64,000 nucleotides of DNA from Sebastes aleutianus (lineage: Eukaryota; Chordata; Actinopteri; Perciformes; Sebastidae): positions 17,761,718 to 17,825,717 of the forward strand of contig CAKAKS010000034.1 of NCBI GenBank assembly GCA_916700875.1, read 5' to 3'. Of the stretch, positions 11,411-23,190 are shown in pieces. Each line of letters starts with the position of its first letter. The first letter of the stretch is position 1. A program made the translations under genes and the position numbers. The notes under the pieces are model-generated. The model had not been told where the DNA came from. It ran no database searches and saw only the letters and a program-made list of their open reading frames with translations.

Positions 11411-14400
11411 GTTGTCCTGCAGAATTTGTTGATGTGCATGGTCTGCTTCTACTCTCTCTACTACATCGTGGTCAGTGTCTGCATCGGACTGCTCAGGTAC
11501 AAACACAAACTTCAAATTTCAATTTCAAAACAGAATAAATAAGAATCAAAGTGGACTTTTACTGTTTATAGTTTATGTATATCTTTATCATCTTCTGGTG
11601 TGTCTCCAGGGTTCATGAGATCAACAGCTTGTTGGCTCCATTTGACTACACAACACAACCGTCATGGCAGAACCCCAAATACCTCGGTGAGTAGCATCGG
11701 TGGAATGTAACTAAGTACATTTACTCAAGTGCTTAAATTTGAAGGTACTTGTTGTTTACTTGAGTATTTAAATGTTGTGCTACTTTACACTATTAAATAT
11801 GAGAGAGTGATGTCCACAGCAGCGTTTTTTATCGCCTCGCTTCCAAGCATTGGACGCTTGATGGGTTGCCACTCGACACAAGACACTAGACACTAGGCAC
11901 CTGATTGGATGAACGCTTTCCCTCGTGGGCTGCTGCTCCCAGCTTTCAAACCGGAACCAACATGGCAGCTCGTTTGGAAGTTTTCTTCTCTTATATCACG
12001 AAAATAGTTCATTGAAATGTGTTTCTGAATACATTTTATGCCTGAAATAAGCCACGCAGTTGCAAAATCTGTCTTTAGTTTGGATCGACAAAGCTTAGTT
12101 TAAAAGTTTCTCGGGAGTTTCCAGAGGCGGTGAGTCATGCTGGACGCCCCTGATTTGCATTAGGTAGCCTAGACCTCAACTTTATGCAAATGAGGAGCGG
12201 CCGATGTGACACCCTGTCTCTTGAATCGCGTCACCATACTACCAGAATGCATTGCACAGCTGCTTACATAGACAATGAATGGGAAGCATGGAAAGGACGG
12301 AGGCTGTGGACACGTAGCATGGGAGCTTTGAACTCTTATTATGTGTGTTGAATATCAGTTGATCCACTGTTTATGCTCCATTAAATTTCAGAGGCAATTA
12401 TTGTACTTTTTTCTACACTGCATTAATTTGACAGTTTTATTTACTTTGCAAATTTAGATTTTTTATATAGTAACCATATGATCATCCTATGAATTATGAA
12501 GCACTGTTATGGATTAAAGCAATAGTAGCTTCACCTCCAACAACAACATGAAAAAGCTTCTTACACGTTGATCCATCAGTACTAATAATCCAATTGTATA
12601 ATATGGATTATCATACTCATGAGGGCCTTTCTGTTGCATCATGACTACTTTTACATTTCATCATTTAACTACATTTTTTCTAATAAGTGCAGACTTTTAC
12701 TGAAGTAGTAGTAAGATTTTTAATGCAGTATTTCTACATTGTAGTAATGCTACTTTTACTTAACCCTTTAATGTCCTCACTAAGAATAAAAACAATGGAA
12801 ACATTTTTTCTAACATCTTTAACAACAATCAATGTTTTTTTCAACAGACCCCACAGTTTTTTTTAATAAAGGCCTCTACCAAATGGTTGAGATGTCGCTT
12901 CATGGTAAAAGTAAATACAAATGTACTGTTATTATGCTAGTAAAAGGTTAACATACCAACATGTCAATTTGTTACCATGGAATCAGTGGTGTTTCTAGTA
13001 CTAGTATTATTTACATGTATTTATTCTAGATATTTACCATATTTTCAGTAGAAAACATCTCAGAAATAGTGAGAAATCATACTGATATCATTTTTTCATC
13101 AAATATATAATGGAATAACATTAAATATATGACATTAATAAATTATATTAACAACAGTGAATGTTCAGAAGTTTTTTTTATTTCATAAAATGTGTATTTT
13201 TATAAACAGTGTATATATATAAATAAGGGAATAACATTAAAGGTATCATATTAACAACAATGAATGATCACAAGTTTTATTTACTTTATTCATTTTGTAG
13301 CAAATAGTACATTTTAATTACATTACTAGCTTTACTACCTTCACCATAAAAGGACAATTGAACCATTTGGTAGAACATGTTTTTAGAAAATTATTTTCCC
13401 CTTATTTGACTTTTTTATTTTAGTATCAATTTACATAACTCTGTTCAGTAAGGCCTCTGAAACTATGATTAGACCTAATAGAGTCCTTATGTCTGGAGTA
13501 CATTTTTTGTTGCCAACTTCCTTTAAGGAGGCGGACTGAAAAGGCGTGCTATTTAAGAACACAGCAACATCTGGTTGATTATTTGCACAGCATACCTAAA
13601 CGGAGTTATAGAAAATCGCATGTAGCGACTCAAAATGTGCTCTGCCAAACAGTCGAGCAGAACATTAAAGGGTAAAAGATCTGAATCTTCACATTGGTTC
13701 TGTCTGTCTCTGTCCTCAATAGGCCTTTTTCACAGAAGGCATTTACTGAACACATGTGGCAGTAGGAAAAGCAGAGGTGTAAATCATAAACTGAATGCTT
13801 CAGTTTCAGGGTCCTGGTATTGTTCATGCTGGCTCACTGGCTCACTGTCGTGGCTCACTGGGACACTTGACTAGAACAGAGCCATCCTTAATGCATCATG
13901 TTAATCGGTAACACCTGTGCCTTTCCTACTATGACAAGTCAAAATGTTAGACGTGATCCGCTACGACTATTGATTGGGTGATTGTAAAACATATTAGAAA
14001 AGAAATAGACGAGGCAGCAGAACACAAGCTAAGTGTCCATGTGTTGTTTTCTCTCTTCCTCCCTCCAGTTGGTGTAATCTCCACAGAAGTGACCTATGTT
14101 TTGGGAGGGCTGGTGTTCGCCTGGATCGTAGAGGAGTGGGTTTGGGATTACGCCATAACTGTCACACTGCTGCATGTCGCGATGACTGTAGCAGGTAAAC
14201 ACACACACAAACACAGATACACACAAAGTGGATCAATAGAGCGGAAGAGCTGATAGGATTGGAGGCTTGGTTATGTAACTGGATATACTGTAGTGGCTGT
14301 GGTTCAGAGATGTATAGGCTGATACACATACAGAGACACTATCCATTTGTGTTTTAGAATTTAAAGGACCAACATACATTTCTGACAATTAAAAAAATAA

Positions 14401-14946
14401 TACAAATACTAAAATAAATACTAAAAAAATAGGCCCTAAAACATCCTAAACTTGCGTCCTTTTTTCTACGTCTTTCGCTTGTAAATAAATGTGCAGTATG
14501 TTTTATGTACAGGTAGATTTCACACACAGTTTTTCCATGTTTCTGCAGTGATGTCAGACTTCCCTTCAGCTGAGCACTGGTGGATAGCTCTGGGTGAGAT
14601 TTCTACTTTATTCTTCTTCTCTCTTTCCCTACTTAGCCGTCTCTAATCCCATTTGCAGAACATGAAAACTCCACTGTCTGTTTCTCTCCGTCTCCGTCTT
14701 TATCTGGCCAAGACATTACTTTTGCCTGTTCTAACTCACTTCCCACATCCCCTTCGGATTCAGGCTTTTTAAGGACAGCTGCTGCCCGCCAAAACCTTCC
14801 TTTGATTGATCTCCTTTTTTCTTATTTATTGAATCGCTCACTCTGCAGGTTCAGGCCTGGTGATGATGATATTCGGAGGACAGCTCATGGCCCATAAACT
14901 CTTCAGAAGCAACTTTGTCTATCCAGCTGAGCTACAGAACTTCTAA
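11411..14946 (+). CDS. tmem244: Transmembrane protein 244
   Basis: Coding exons: 11411-11496, 11610-11686, 14069-14194, 14549-14593 and 14849-14946. All are bounded by AG/GT and joined in frame, giving 143 residues that end PAELQNF before TAA. The protein begins VVLQNLLMC. It has four hydrophobic segments: around residues 5-27, 58-80 (STEVTYVLGGLVFAWIVEEW), 84-102 (DYAITVTLLHVAMTVAV) and 112-132. Between the first two are the family-typical blocks VHEINSLLAPFDYTTQPSW and, just after, VEEWVWDY. These match TMEM244 as I recall it. The C-terminal helix and tail extend past the shorter human protein. The first exon is uncertain (see 8030-8122). It is an integral membrane protein of unknown function. 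ARHGAP18 lies downstream, as it is next to TMEM244 in mammals. Confidence 0.85.
11697..12790. repeat. Dispersed repeat in TMEM244 intron, split by a later insertion
   Basis: The outer element starts GGTGGAATGTAACTAAGTAC and resumes after about 12380 with TTTCAGAGGCAATTATTGTAC, a well-known teleost repeat. A near-complete copy lies reversed at 22676-23190. The inserted block, about 11803-12380, is GC-richer and contains TTTGCATTAGGTAGCCTAGA and CCAGAATGCATTGCACAGC. Intron sequence from 12791 to 14068 shows no further gene. Confidence 0.6.
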
Positions 14947-16090
14947 CGAACACGATGAGGAAAGCTTTTAACTGGCTCACTGGTTAGTCTCAGGTCCGGA
15001 TACATCCCAAAAGGGGTTCACTTTTCAAAGATTGTACTGCTAGCTTCATGTTAACATCAATATGAGCAACTACAGTATTATATGTCTATCAAGAATATAC
15101 TGTATATGTTATATAAAGCAACCACAAGAAACACTTTCTCTATAGATTGTTCTTTAGCTGATAGTCACATCCCTCCTTGTACAAATGGCCCAACTATTTT
15201 CTAAAGCATATTCTGTACAGTTTAAATATTATTTTGTATTGTTTCTATACAAACTTCATACTATAAGCTAAAGGTAATAGAAGAGATGACACTCGTAGCA
15301 TTCTGTGAAAGACTGGATTTACAGCTGCTAAATATGACAAATCTACTGACTGATATTTTTCAAATGGTGAGTTAAGTTAATGTTAGTGTTAGATTTACAC
15401 TGGATGTGTCTCATACCAAATTTGTAGTGTATAGTGTTGTAGTCTGACAATTTTACCTGTATTTTAATGCTGGTTGTTTATATTAGTTAAAATTGGATTT
15501 ACATTAAATACTTTGAGCAAAATGATTTTTGTGTGTTTGTGTCTGAGCCCCGGTCAAAGTGTGCACTTAACAAAGACAGACCCGTAGCTCCTGTCTCTGT
15601 CTGGAGAAATGAACACATATAATGGATCAAAATAACCATTTATCTCCCAAAGTCACAGTAAATATTGCATGTAAAATGTTGATTATCTGCATACTGGGCA
15701 ATATGGATTCACATCTCTCAGTAAATAATAATAATAATAAGTATTCAGCCAAGCCATAGTCTAGTAAAATAGTATTTTATATTTGGCAATGTATAAAAGG
15801 AAATCTGGGGGACCCACACAGCTGTAGGCCTATACAGTATATAGGCTTTATTTATTTGGTGGGAGTAGAGGAGAGGAGGGCAAGTGTGAACCCACTCAAG
15901 TAAAAGGTACATCAATTTCTTTCAGTTTTACATTTTATTGTGAAACAGGTTGATAATTAATCTGTTCACCTTTGTTCTATTAAGATTTGAACTGTTATTT
16001 CCCCCTTGCCTGCATTTGTTTTTATAAAGAGAGGAGAGGAGGTGGTAGGAGAGTAGAGGAAGACTTTACATTTCTGGGATCCACCGTCTC
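14947..16090 (+). other. tmem244: TMEM244 3' UTR and downstream spacer
   Basis: Non-coding sequence follows the TAA. An ATTAAA hexamer at 15503-15508 is the best poly(A) signal candidate. The remainder up to 16090 is AT-rich spacer with a small (AAT)n tract near 15727 and no gene seen. Confidence 0.4.
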
Positions 16091-16092
16091 CT

Positions 16093-16256
16093 AGGACAGG
16101 GGTCTGCAACCTTTACGATCAAAAGAGCCATTTTAGAAAAAAAAATAAATAAATTCTGTCTGGAGCCGCAAAACATTTGATCATTGTGATGAAGGTAACA
16201 CAGTTTATAGTATATAAGTCTAATGCAGTGAGGGCCAAAGTAAAAATGTACTACGG
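16093..16256. mobile_element. hAT-like transposon end fragment
   Basis: It begins CAGGGGTCTGCAACCTTTAC, followed by AAAAGAGCCATTTT and GGAGCCGC. This is the familiar end of hAT/Charlie-type non-autonomous elements in vertebrates. The matching right end was not found, so the copy is truncated by the inverted-repeat tandem array that follows. Confidence 0.5.
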
Positions 16257-17157
16257 AGTATTAGGGCCACATTGAGGGAAAAAAATCTGAGATTTCCATA
16301 ATAAAGTCATAACTTTACAAGAAAAATAATCTTAATATTACGAGAATAAAGTAATAACTTTACAAGAAAAAAGTTGTAATATTACGAGATAAAATCATAA
16401 CTTTATGAGAGAAAAAAAGTCGTAATATTACAAGAATAAAGTCATAACTTTACAAGAAAAATAATCGTAATATTACGAGAATAAAGTCATAACTTTACAA
16501 GAAAAAAAGTTGTAATATTACAAGAATAAAGTCATAACTTTACAAGAAAAATAATCGTAATATTACGAGAATAAAGTCATAACTTAACGAGAAAAAAGAC
16601 GTAATATTACTGGAATAAAGTCATAACTTTACGAGAAAAAAAGTCGTAATATTACTGGAATAAAGTCATAACTTTACGAGAAACATAATCGTAATATTAC
16701 GAGAATAAAGTCATAACTTAACGAGAAAAAAAGTCGTAATATTACTGGAATAAAGTCATAACTTTACGAGAAAAAAAGTCGTAATATTACTGGAATAAAG
16801 CCATAACTTTACGAGAAACATAATCGTAATATTACGAGAATAAAGTCATAACTTTACAAGAAAAAAGTTGTAATATTACGAGAATAAACTCATAACTTTA
16901 CGAGAAACAAAATCGTAATATTACAAGAATAAAGTCATAACTTTACGAGAAAAAAAAGTCGTAATATTACTGGAGTAAAGTCATAACTTTACGAGAAACA
17001 AAATCGTAATATTACGAGAATAAAGTCATAACTTTACGAGAAAAAAATAAAATAACGCGTAAAATTACTACTACTATACTACTATACATATATATACTAA
17101 TATTACGACTTTATTCTCAAAATCTCAGATTAATTTTTTTCCTCAATGTGACCCTAA
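16257..17157. repeat. Tandem array of a ~45-bp unit inside inverted-repeat ends
   Basis: The left end (about 16261-16298) reads TTAGGGCCACATTGAGGG followed by AATCTGAGATTT. The right end (about 17117-17154) is its reverse complement with a few changes and a 3-4 base insertion. Between them, about 16290-17050 holds many diverged units of the pattern AATAAAGTCATAACTTTACG plus AGTCGTAATATTACGAG, about 43-46 bases per unit. There is no coding capacity. This is a non-autonomous DNA element whose interior has expanded as a minisatellite. It lies just upstream of FKBP6. Confidence 0.75.
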
Positions 17158-17370
17158 CAGTAAACATGATGTTCTGGGGTAATAGCAGCATTATATTAGT
17201 AGTCTGTAACCTTGACACACATTGACCTCTGTGACGTCCAGCCCCGCCCTCACGCTGCAACCTGACGTCACTACTTGATTGATTGACCTCAAACCTGAGA
17301 GGCCTAATCACAGTAAAACTACTTTAACTCACTAACAGGCTAAACCACGTGTTAGACTACGGTAAAATAA

Positions 17371-20300
17371 ATGTCAGGTAACGGGTTAATATCCAGTATC
17401 CGGAGGTTAATAAGCGATGAAGAGCGGCTGAGGAGGAACACTCCGGTACGTTACCATGGTGAAGAGGGTTAGCATGGCGAGCTAACTAGCAGGCTAAGTG
17501 GTAGCTAACTAGCTGCAGGATGTTGATGTATCAGTGAGAGGCTGACTGGAGACACCAGAGTTTAAAATCCACATTACTGCAGCACAGCTAGTTCAGCTGA
17601 GGTCATTACTCATAAGTTAAATCAGCATCAGTCTTCTCTAAAGTTAAGAAATGTTATTATGAGGCTAAAGTGTGATCATACCAGTTAACTTAACAGTTTA
17701 AGTTAAGCTTAAAGTTTAATTTTGTACAAGTCAGATGAGTTAAGTGCAACAACATTAACATTATCTCTTTAAACTTGAATGTTAAAGTCATTAGGAGTTG
17801 ATATCTTATATTTTAATGTTACTTGACACACTGTAAAACCCATTAATGCTTATATTAAAATTTTATGAAGCACTTTAAAGTGTACAAATTATACATGTGT
17901 ACCAAATAAATATTGTATAGAAAAACTTTATTATAAACTTCATAATTCATTTAGCACAGCAGCATCAGCCGTGTGACACAAACAACAAAACAAATCACCA
18001 ACAAAAGCTCAAATCAATAAGAGCTCATCAGCATTTTTGTAAATACTGTAGATTTGTCTTTGTTTCAAAGCCTTTCAGTAAAATGAAAACTATTGTGAGA
18101 CTAAATTTCCTCTGGACCTACAGTACAGTTGCAGCCATGTGCTTTGATAATAACTAAGGATAATAACACTATACATAAATAAACGTAATCCTTACAAGTG
18201 ATTTTACACACAGATGGAACTGATTGTGAAACACTGGAGTTCTTTCAAGGCTTTTCCTGCCATTTGTAGAGTCCGTTTCATCAACTTCGCCAGCAGATGG
18301 ATGATGTCTTGGGAGATGAAGGGATCCTGAAAGAGGTGGTCCAACCTGGAGAGGGCCCACCTGTACCTGAAAACGCTTCAGTATTGAGTATTTACAAGTG
18401 TAAATTTATTCCAAAAAAACTCCTGACGCAGTTTTTATTTTGTCCTGCCGTAACTTCTCTTTATTCTCCTTCCACAGTCCATTACTCTGGTTTCCTGGAA
18501 TACTCTGACCGGCCTTTTGAAACCACCACGCACCTCAAGTACCCCCGGATGATGAAGTTAGGGAAAGGTCAGTAATTCTTTGTGCAGGTTCAATAGACGT
18601 TTTCTCCTTGATTGATTTTGGAAATGATTATTCAAACAGACGTGACGGTGTTCGGACTGGAGGTGGGCCTGTTGACCATGCGGAAAGGAGAGTTCTCTCG
18701 CTTCCTCTTCCAGCCCCGGTATGCATACGGGGACCTCGGCTGTCCTCCGTTCATTCCCGCCGCTGCAGTGCTTCTGTATGAGATTCAGATGGTCGACTTC
18801 CTCGACTCGGCTCAAGTGGACGACTTCATCGCGATGTGTCCGGTAGGGGAGAGGCTTCAGGTGTCCTGTTGTTGTCGTGGTCTGAGCGTACTGAGAGGTA
18901 ACGCTCCTAAATTCAGATAACTGTGTAAATGACCTGCGTAAACATGATGAATGCCACCTGTGCATAAATGAGTGCGCGTTCATGAGAATTGTAAATGAGA
19001 CAAGTTCTTCTAAATCACTCGTACGAGCCACTTAAGAACGAATCTGTTCGTAGGCCACTTGACAGCAAATACATGCTTTTGTCATGCTACTAATAGAAGA
19101 TTTATTTACATTTTCATCCACTTATGCATGCATTTGCATTTCTGCAGTTATAGAGAAGAACTGAGGAATCTTGATTATGATTATGCACCTCTAAACTTAT
19201 CCTTTTCTGCACATGCATTATAGCGTATAACCTATTGCTCTTTTTATGATTCATTTTTTTAATAGCCAAAATAAGACAGAAGGAGGTAGAAAAATTCCCT
19301 TTGGATGATCTCTGTTTGGCTATTTTGCGTTGCTTTTTACCTTCTGTGTTCAGGAGGAGCAGAACACAGTTCCTCTGTCCACGCTCCTCGAAGTTGTCAG
19401 TACTCTACGCAGCTTTGGCAACCGTTGTTTCAACCAGAGCCATTACGACAACGCCAAAGATCGCTATAAACAGGTAAATCTTGAAGAGTGTATAAAAAAA
19501 AAAACACATTCTATTTCCAGGTCCTTTATTTGTGTGTACTGATAACGGTGAAAATGTGTTTTGTAATGGATTCTGTGCTTGGCCTACAGGCAACGATGCT
19601 GCTGGGAAACAGGGAAACAGAGAGCGATGCAGAGACAGAGAGGATCAAGACAGCGCTGCTTCCTCTCTATCTGAACCTTTCTCTCACCGAGGTCCGTCTG
19701 GACAGCCCGAACAAAGCCCTGAAATACGGCAAGAAAGCCTTGGAGATAGACTCTGCCAACACAAAGGCTCTTTTCCGCTGCGGTCAGGTCAGACGGGGCT
19801 CCAAACCATCAGATAAAAATCCTCACAGACTCTTGGAGGTCTTATCAGTGTGCCTGATATCAAATGTTTAGAAGTCGCTAAGGAGGTTAAAAATAGGGGC
19901 GACGACAGCACAGGCAGAACCACATGCAATAGATGTTCAATCCTTGGAGAATTGTATTAAAGGTGCTATTGATAACATTGATAATATTCAGCCACTAGAT
20001 GTCACACTCTCCCTCTGCCGTTCCATTGCATTCACTACCAACACGTTCTCATCCCAACTCGCCACATACTGACGCTTTGTCGGACCCCTCGGCGACCAGA
20101 ACTAGAGGGAGAGGGAGGGAAAGAGGGAGGAGGAGAGTTTGATGTCAGAATGAGTCGGCAACATAACAGCCCAGCGATGGAAAGCTGTGGTAGATAGATA
20201 GACCGATAGATAGATAGATGGATAAATAGGTGAATAGATAGACTACCTATCAGTTAGTGAGTGGATGTCAGCGGTGTGTGGAGCAGAAGTAGAAAGAAGA

Positions 20301-21442
20301 AAAGGAGGAGAAACATGAGTCTTCGGCAGCAGTCCCAGGGAGTGTTTTTAACGGGTTACCACAGCAACGCGCTGTCATATTGGGAAGGGATACAATCAGA
20401 GATGGGCAGTGTTTCTGTCACTTGTATTTTAAATACAATTACTTTGGAGCATTTTGTAATTGGTATTTGGAAGCGGTATTTGTTTTGTTTTTTGTGCTTC
20501 AAGGAAAAAATACATTATGGTCAAATCTAGCATGTACAAGAATGTAAGCCTGTACGGTCACCGAAATATGGCTAAATAGGCGTTTTTTGTAGGATCATAT
20601 CATATCATTTTTAAAACTTGCCCCTCATACAATTCCTTCTGACTTTTTTTCTCCCATTCAGAGCATATTGAGGACACAAAATCCATTGTGTTTGTTTTTG
20701 TTGCAATTTGTGTGAGGTTGACCCACGTTTTTAGGTAAAATGCCTGTACTAGTATTATTTTTATTATTCGTCTATATAAAAATGTTATCAATAAGACCTT
20801 TAAGTTTGTTATGGTGAATGAAGAACTACTAATGATAACAATTTTGTTTTGTTTTTTTCATATGTGTACATTTTGGTTTAGAATTGAAGTATATATTTAT
20901 TTACTTTAGACACTATGTGAGCCACTAGGGATCCATGGGCAGCTTGACCTTCACCCCCTAGGGTCCCTCTGTTGCTAACTGCTTACACTCGTGATAACAA
21001 TGAGTCCATTATTCACACTGATGTCATCTCTGCCAGGCGTATCTGGAGCTGCATGAGTACGAGAGCGCCCAGGGTTGCCTCATAACTGCTCAAGCAAAAA
21101 AGCCCTTCGACAGCGACATTAACAACCTGCTGAGGAAGGTGGCAATGTAAGATGAACTGTTGTTGACACATTTCAGGATGTTTGGAATGAATGCTGTTGT
21201 CTAGGCAGTGTGGCTCAGTGGGCCAGAAATTTGCATTAGTTTCAAGGTAGAATGATCAAACTTATATTAATGTCTTGACATATGCTTCTTGTATGGCATA
21301 TTTGGCTACTCTGAGCAACAAATCACTGAAGATATTCTATGTGTATAATAAATAGTTTCCATGTTTCAGATGCTGTAAAGAGAGCTTGGACAAGCAGAAA
21401 GACGTGTACTCCAAGATGTTCAAAGACTTGAGGAGCAAGTGA
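17371..21442 (+). CDS. fkbp6: FKBP6, inactive FKBP-type prolyl isomerase with TPR domain
   Basis: Eight coding exons: 17371-17445, 18270-18387, 18478-18567, 18640-18842, 19354-19473, 19590-19787, 21037-21146 and 21370-21442. All join in frame, giving about 328 residues against 327 in human. Exon 1 (MSGNGLISS...) is chosen because it ends in phase 0 at a gtacgt donor and exon 2 starts SPFHQLRQQMDDVLGDEG, matching the mammalian SLYERLSQRM region. Residues about 40-130 form the FKBP fold (VLIHYSGFLEYSDRPFETT; FLFQPRYAYGDLGCPPFIP). Residues about 145-300 form TPR helices (FGNRCFNQSHYDNAKDRYKQ; NTKALFRCGQAYLELHEYES). The family acts as an HSP90 co-chaperone in piRNA biogenesis and meiosis and lacks isomerase activity. 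Intron 6 (19788-21036) contains a copy of the ARHGAP18 start exon. Confidence 0.93.
20104..20371 (+). pseudogene. Degenerate duplicate of ARHGAP18 5' leader and start exon
   Basis: This segment aligns over its whole length with 25611-25839, the leader and first 21 codons of ARHGAP18. Shared blocks include GAGAGTTTGATGTCAG, ATGAGTCGGCAACATAACAG, AATAGGTGAATAGA and GGGTTACCACAGCAACGCG. The copy keeps an ATG at 20315 and reads MSLRQQSQGVFLTGYHSNA, against MSRQQQQQSQGVVLTGYHSNA in the gene. It then departs into unrelated sequence (CTGTCATATTGGGAAGGG) and has lost the exon's second half and splice donor. Insertions include a GATA-rich tract (20193-20235). It sits in FKBP6 intron 6 in the same orientation. 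It cannot encode a RhoGAP. Confidence 0.85.
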
Positions 21443-22100
21443 AGATGTAAAGACGAGTAAAAAGGTAAGAAATCATCAATATTCATGCAGGTTATTTAAT
21501 CTCTTATCATTTTAACCAAGATAAAACAACAAACTACAGCTCCCATGATTCTTAGCAATAGGCACACAGTTGAAGTATCATTCGACCAGTAGTTTTTTGA
21601 GTGCTAAAATATGTTTTATGATGAAAATGAGGCGCTCAAATTTTACAGCCCAGTACAAAATTAGATATTAATTTAACAAGACAGAGAAACACTGCATCGT
21701 GTTTGAGCTTTTCATAAATACTGATCTCATTTATAAAATGTTTGTGTTGCAGATGACAATGTAAACAACAAACTTCAAGGTTCAACAGCACATTTTCTCT
21801 CCAGTACAGCGTATTCTGAAAGTTAAACCTTTTTGTGTTTTTTGTTGTTGTTTTTTTACATATGTTATGAAAGGAATAATGTTGTACAGTTAATTTCCGT
21901 AAAAGAGTTAATTAAGTTCTTTAAAGTTCCTCAAATGTTTGTTAATTATGTAGCTCAACAGTTCTGTTTCTGTTTGAGGATATGCAGAATTTGCTTTCAC
22001 CCTAAATACCTAAATATTAAGACTGTGTTCGCTGGAGTGTTACATATTTGCATGGGGTCTGGTCACTCTTGAGGTGATAATGATAAAAAATAAAATTAAA
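21443..22100 (+). other. fkbp6: FKBP6 3' UTR
   Basis: AT-rich non-coding sequence follows the TGA. It ends near a consensus AATAAA at 22089-22094, preceded by another A-rich stretch. A possible 3' UTR splice (gtaaga near 21464, acceptor TTGCAG near 21752) would be compatible with the sequence. The open frame at 21833-22072 is in this UTR and is not considered a gene. Confidence 0.5.
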
Positions 22101-22675
22101 AAAAATGTTTTTTGCTTCTAAGATATCTCGTCTTTGTTTTAGATAAATTGGAAATAGCACATTTTCATTATCAGTTCTTAAATTACACTTGCCTACAGTT
22201 TCATTTAGAAGATAATTGGATTAATGTTCCTTTTAATTAATTTTTTTGTGTGAAATAAATTACTTCAGTTGTACAAATTATGATTGTCAGTGTAAATTTA
22301 GAGTTTATCTGATGACAAAGGAATGCATAATGAGTGTGTAAATGTAAAATCACTGGTTCTGGCAGAAAATGTTAGAGGACATGATCACTAAGTTTCTTTA
22401 CAGTTTATATATTTAACACACTGACTTTAGACATTTATGGGTGTTGATAATAAGTGGTTGTGGTTCACTTCAGGGAGCAAAGTGTGACACAGTGCAAGTT
22501 TCAGATTATCAGTGTTGTAGTGTAAGTACTTGGAGATCATTTGCATTTTGATACAAGAACCATTAGTTGTTGTGTGTACCAAGAAACTCTAGGGGGCGTA
22601 CTTGAACAATCTCTGCCTCCAGAACAGCAACCTGCTCATTTATAAAAATGTGATTTAAGAAAATGTGAAACTTAA

Positions 22676-23190
22676 GCAGTGGTGAAAGAAGTACCCAGAT
22701 ATTTGACTACTAAAAATACTCCATTACAAGTAAAACTCCTGAATTCAGAATGTTACTAAAGTAAGAGTACAGAATTATTATCAACAAAATCTTAAATTAT
22801 CAAAAGTAAAAGTACTCATTATGCAAAACGGCTCCTTTTAAAGTGTTATATTATTATAGAATATTATATTATTCTTTTCTTTATCCCTAACACATACATT
22901 TTAATGTTGTAGTTCTTCAATTTGGAATCATTTTTACATACTTTATAAACTACTGGGTATAGATTAGTAGTACATTTCTGCATCATATCACAAAAGCATA
23001 TATGTTTTTTTATGTAAGGTAACAAGTAGCTAAAGTGTCAAATAAATGTAGTAAAAAGTACAATATTTCTCTGAGATGTAGTGGAGTAGAGGTATAAAGT
23101 AGCAGAAAATGGTAAAACTCAAGTAAAGTACCTCAAAATTGTGCTTAAGTAAATGTACTTGGTTACATTCCACCACTGAACTTAAGTTTA
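22676..23190 (-). repeat. Dispersed repeat, near-complete reversed copy
   Basis: It ends AAATGTACTTGGTTACATTC followed by CACCACTG, which is the reverse of the start of the element at 11697. The interior has many AAGTA motifs (AAAGTAAGAGTACAG, AAGTAAAAGTACTC) typical of this fish family. No protein is encoded. Confidence 0.65.

Noticed and set aside
16257..17157. Regularly repeated units resembling a CRISPR array
   Set aside because: Units are contiguous and diverged with no unique spacers, and the host is a vertebrate; it is a tandem repeat inside an inverted-repeat element.
18558..19031. 157-codon minus-strand frame
   Set aside because: It is the antisense shadow of FKBP6 exons 4 and flanking intron, all of which fit a real plus-strand gene.
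20261..20530. 89-codon ORF containing the duplicated ARHGAP18 start as a real small gene
   Set aside because: After the duplicated codons it runs into repeat-like sequence without family similarity, and the original splice donor is gone.
21833..22072. 79-codon frame after FKBP6
   Set aside because: It lies between the FKBP6 stop codon and its poly(A) signal; it is composed of AT-rich hydrophobic codons without motifs.
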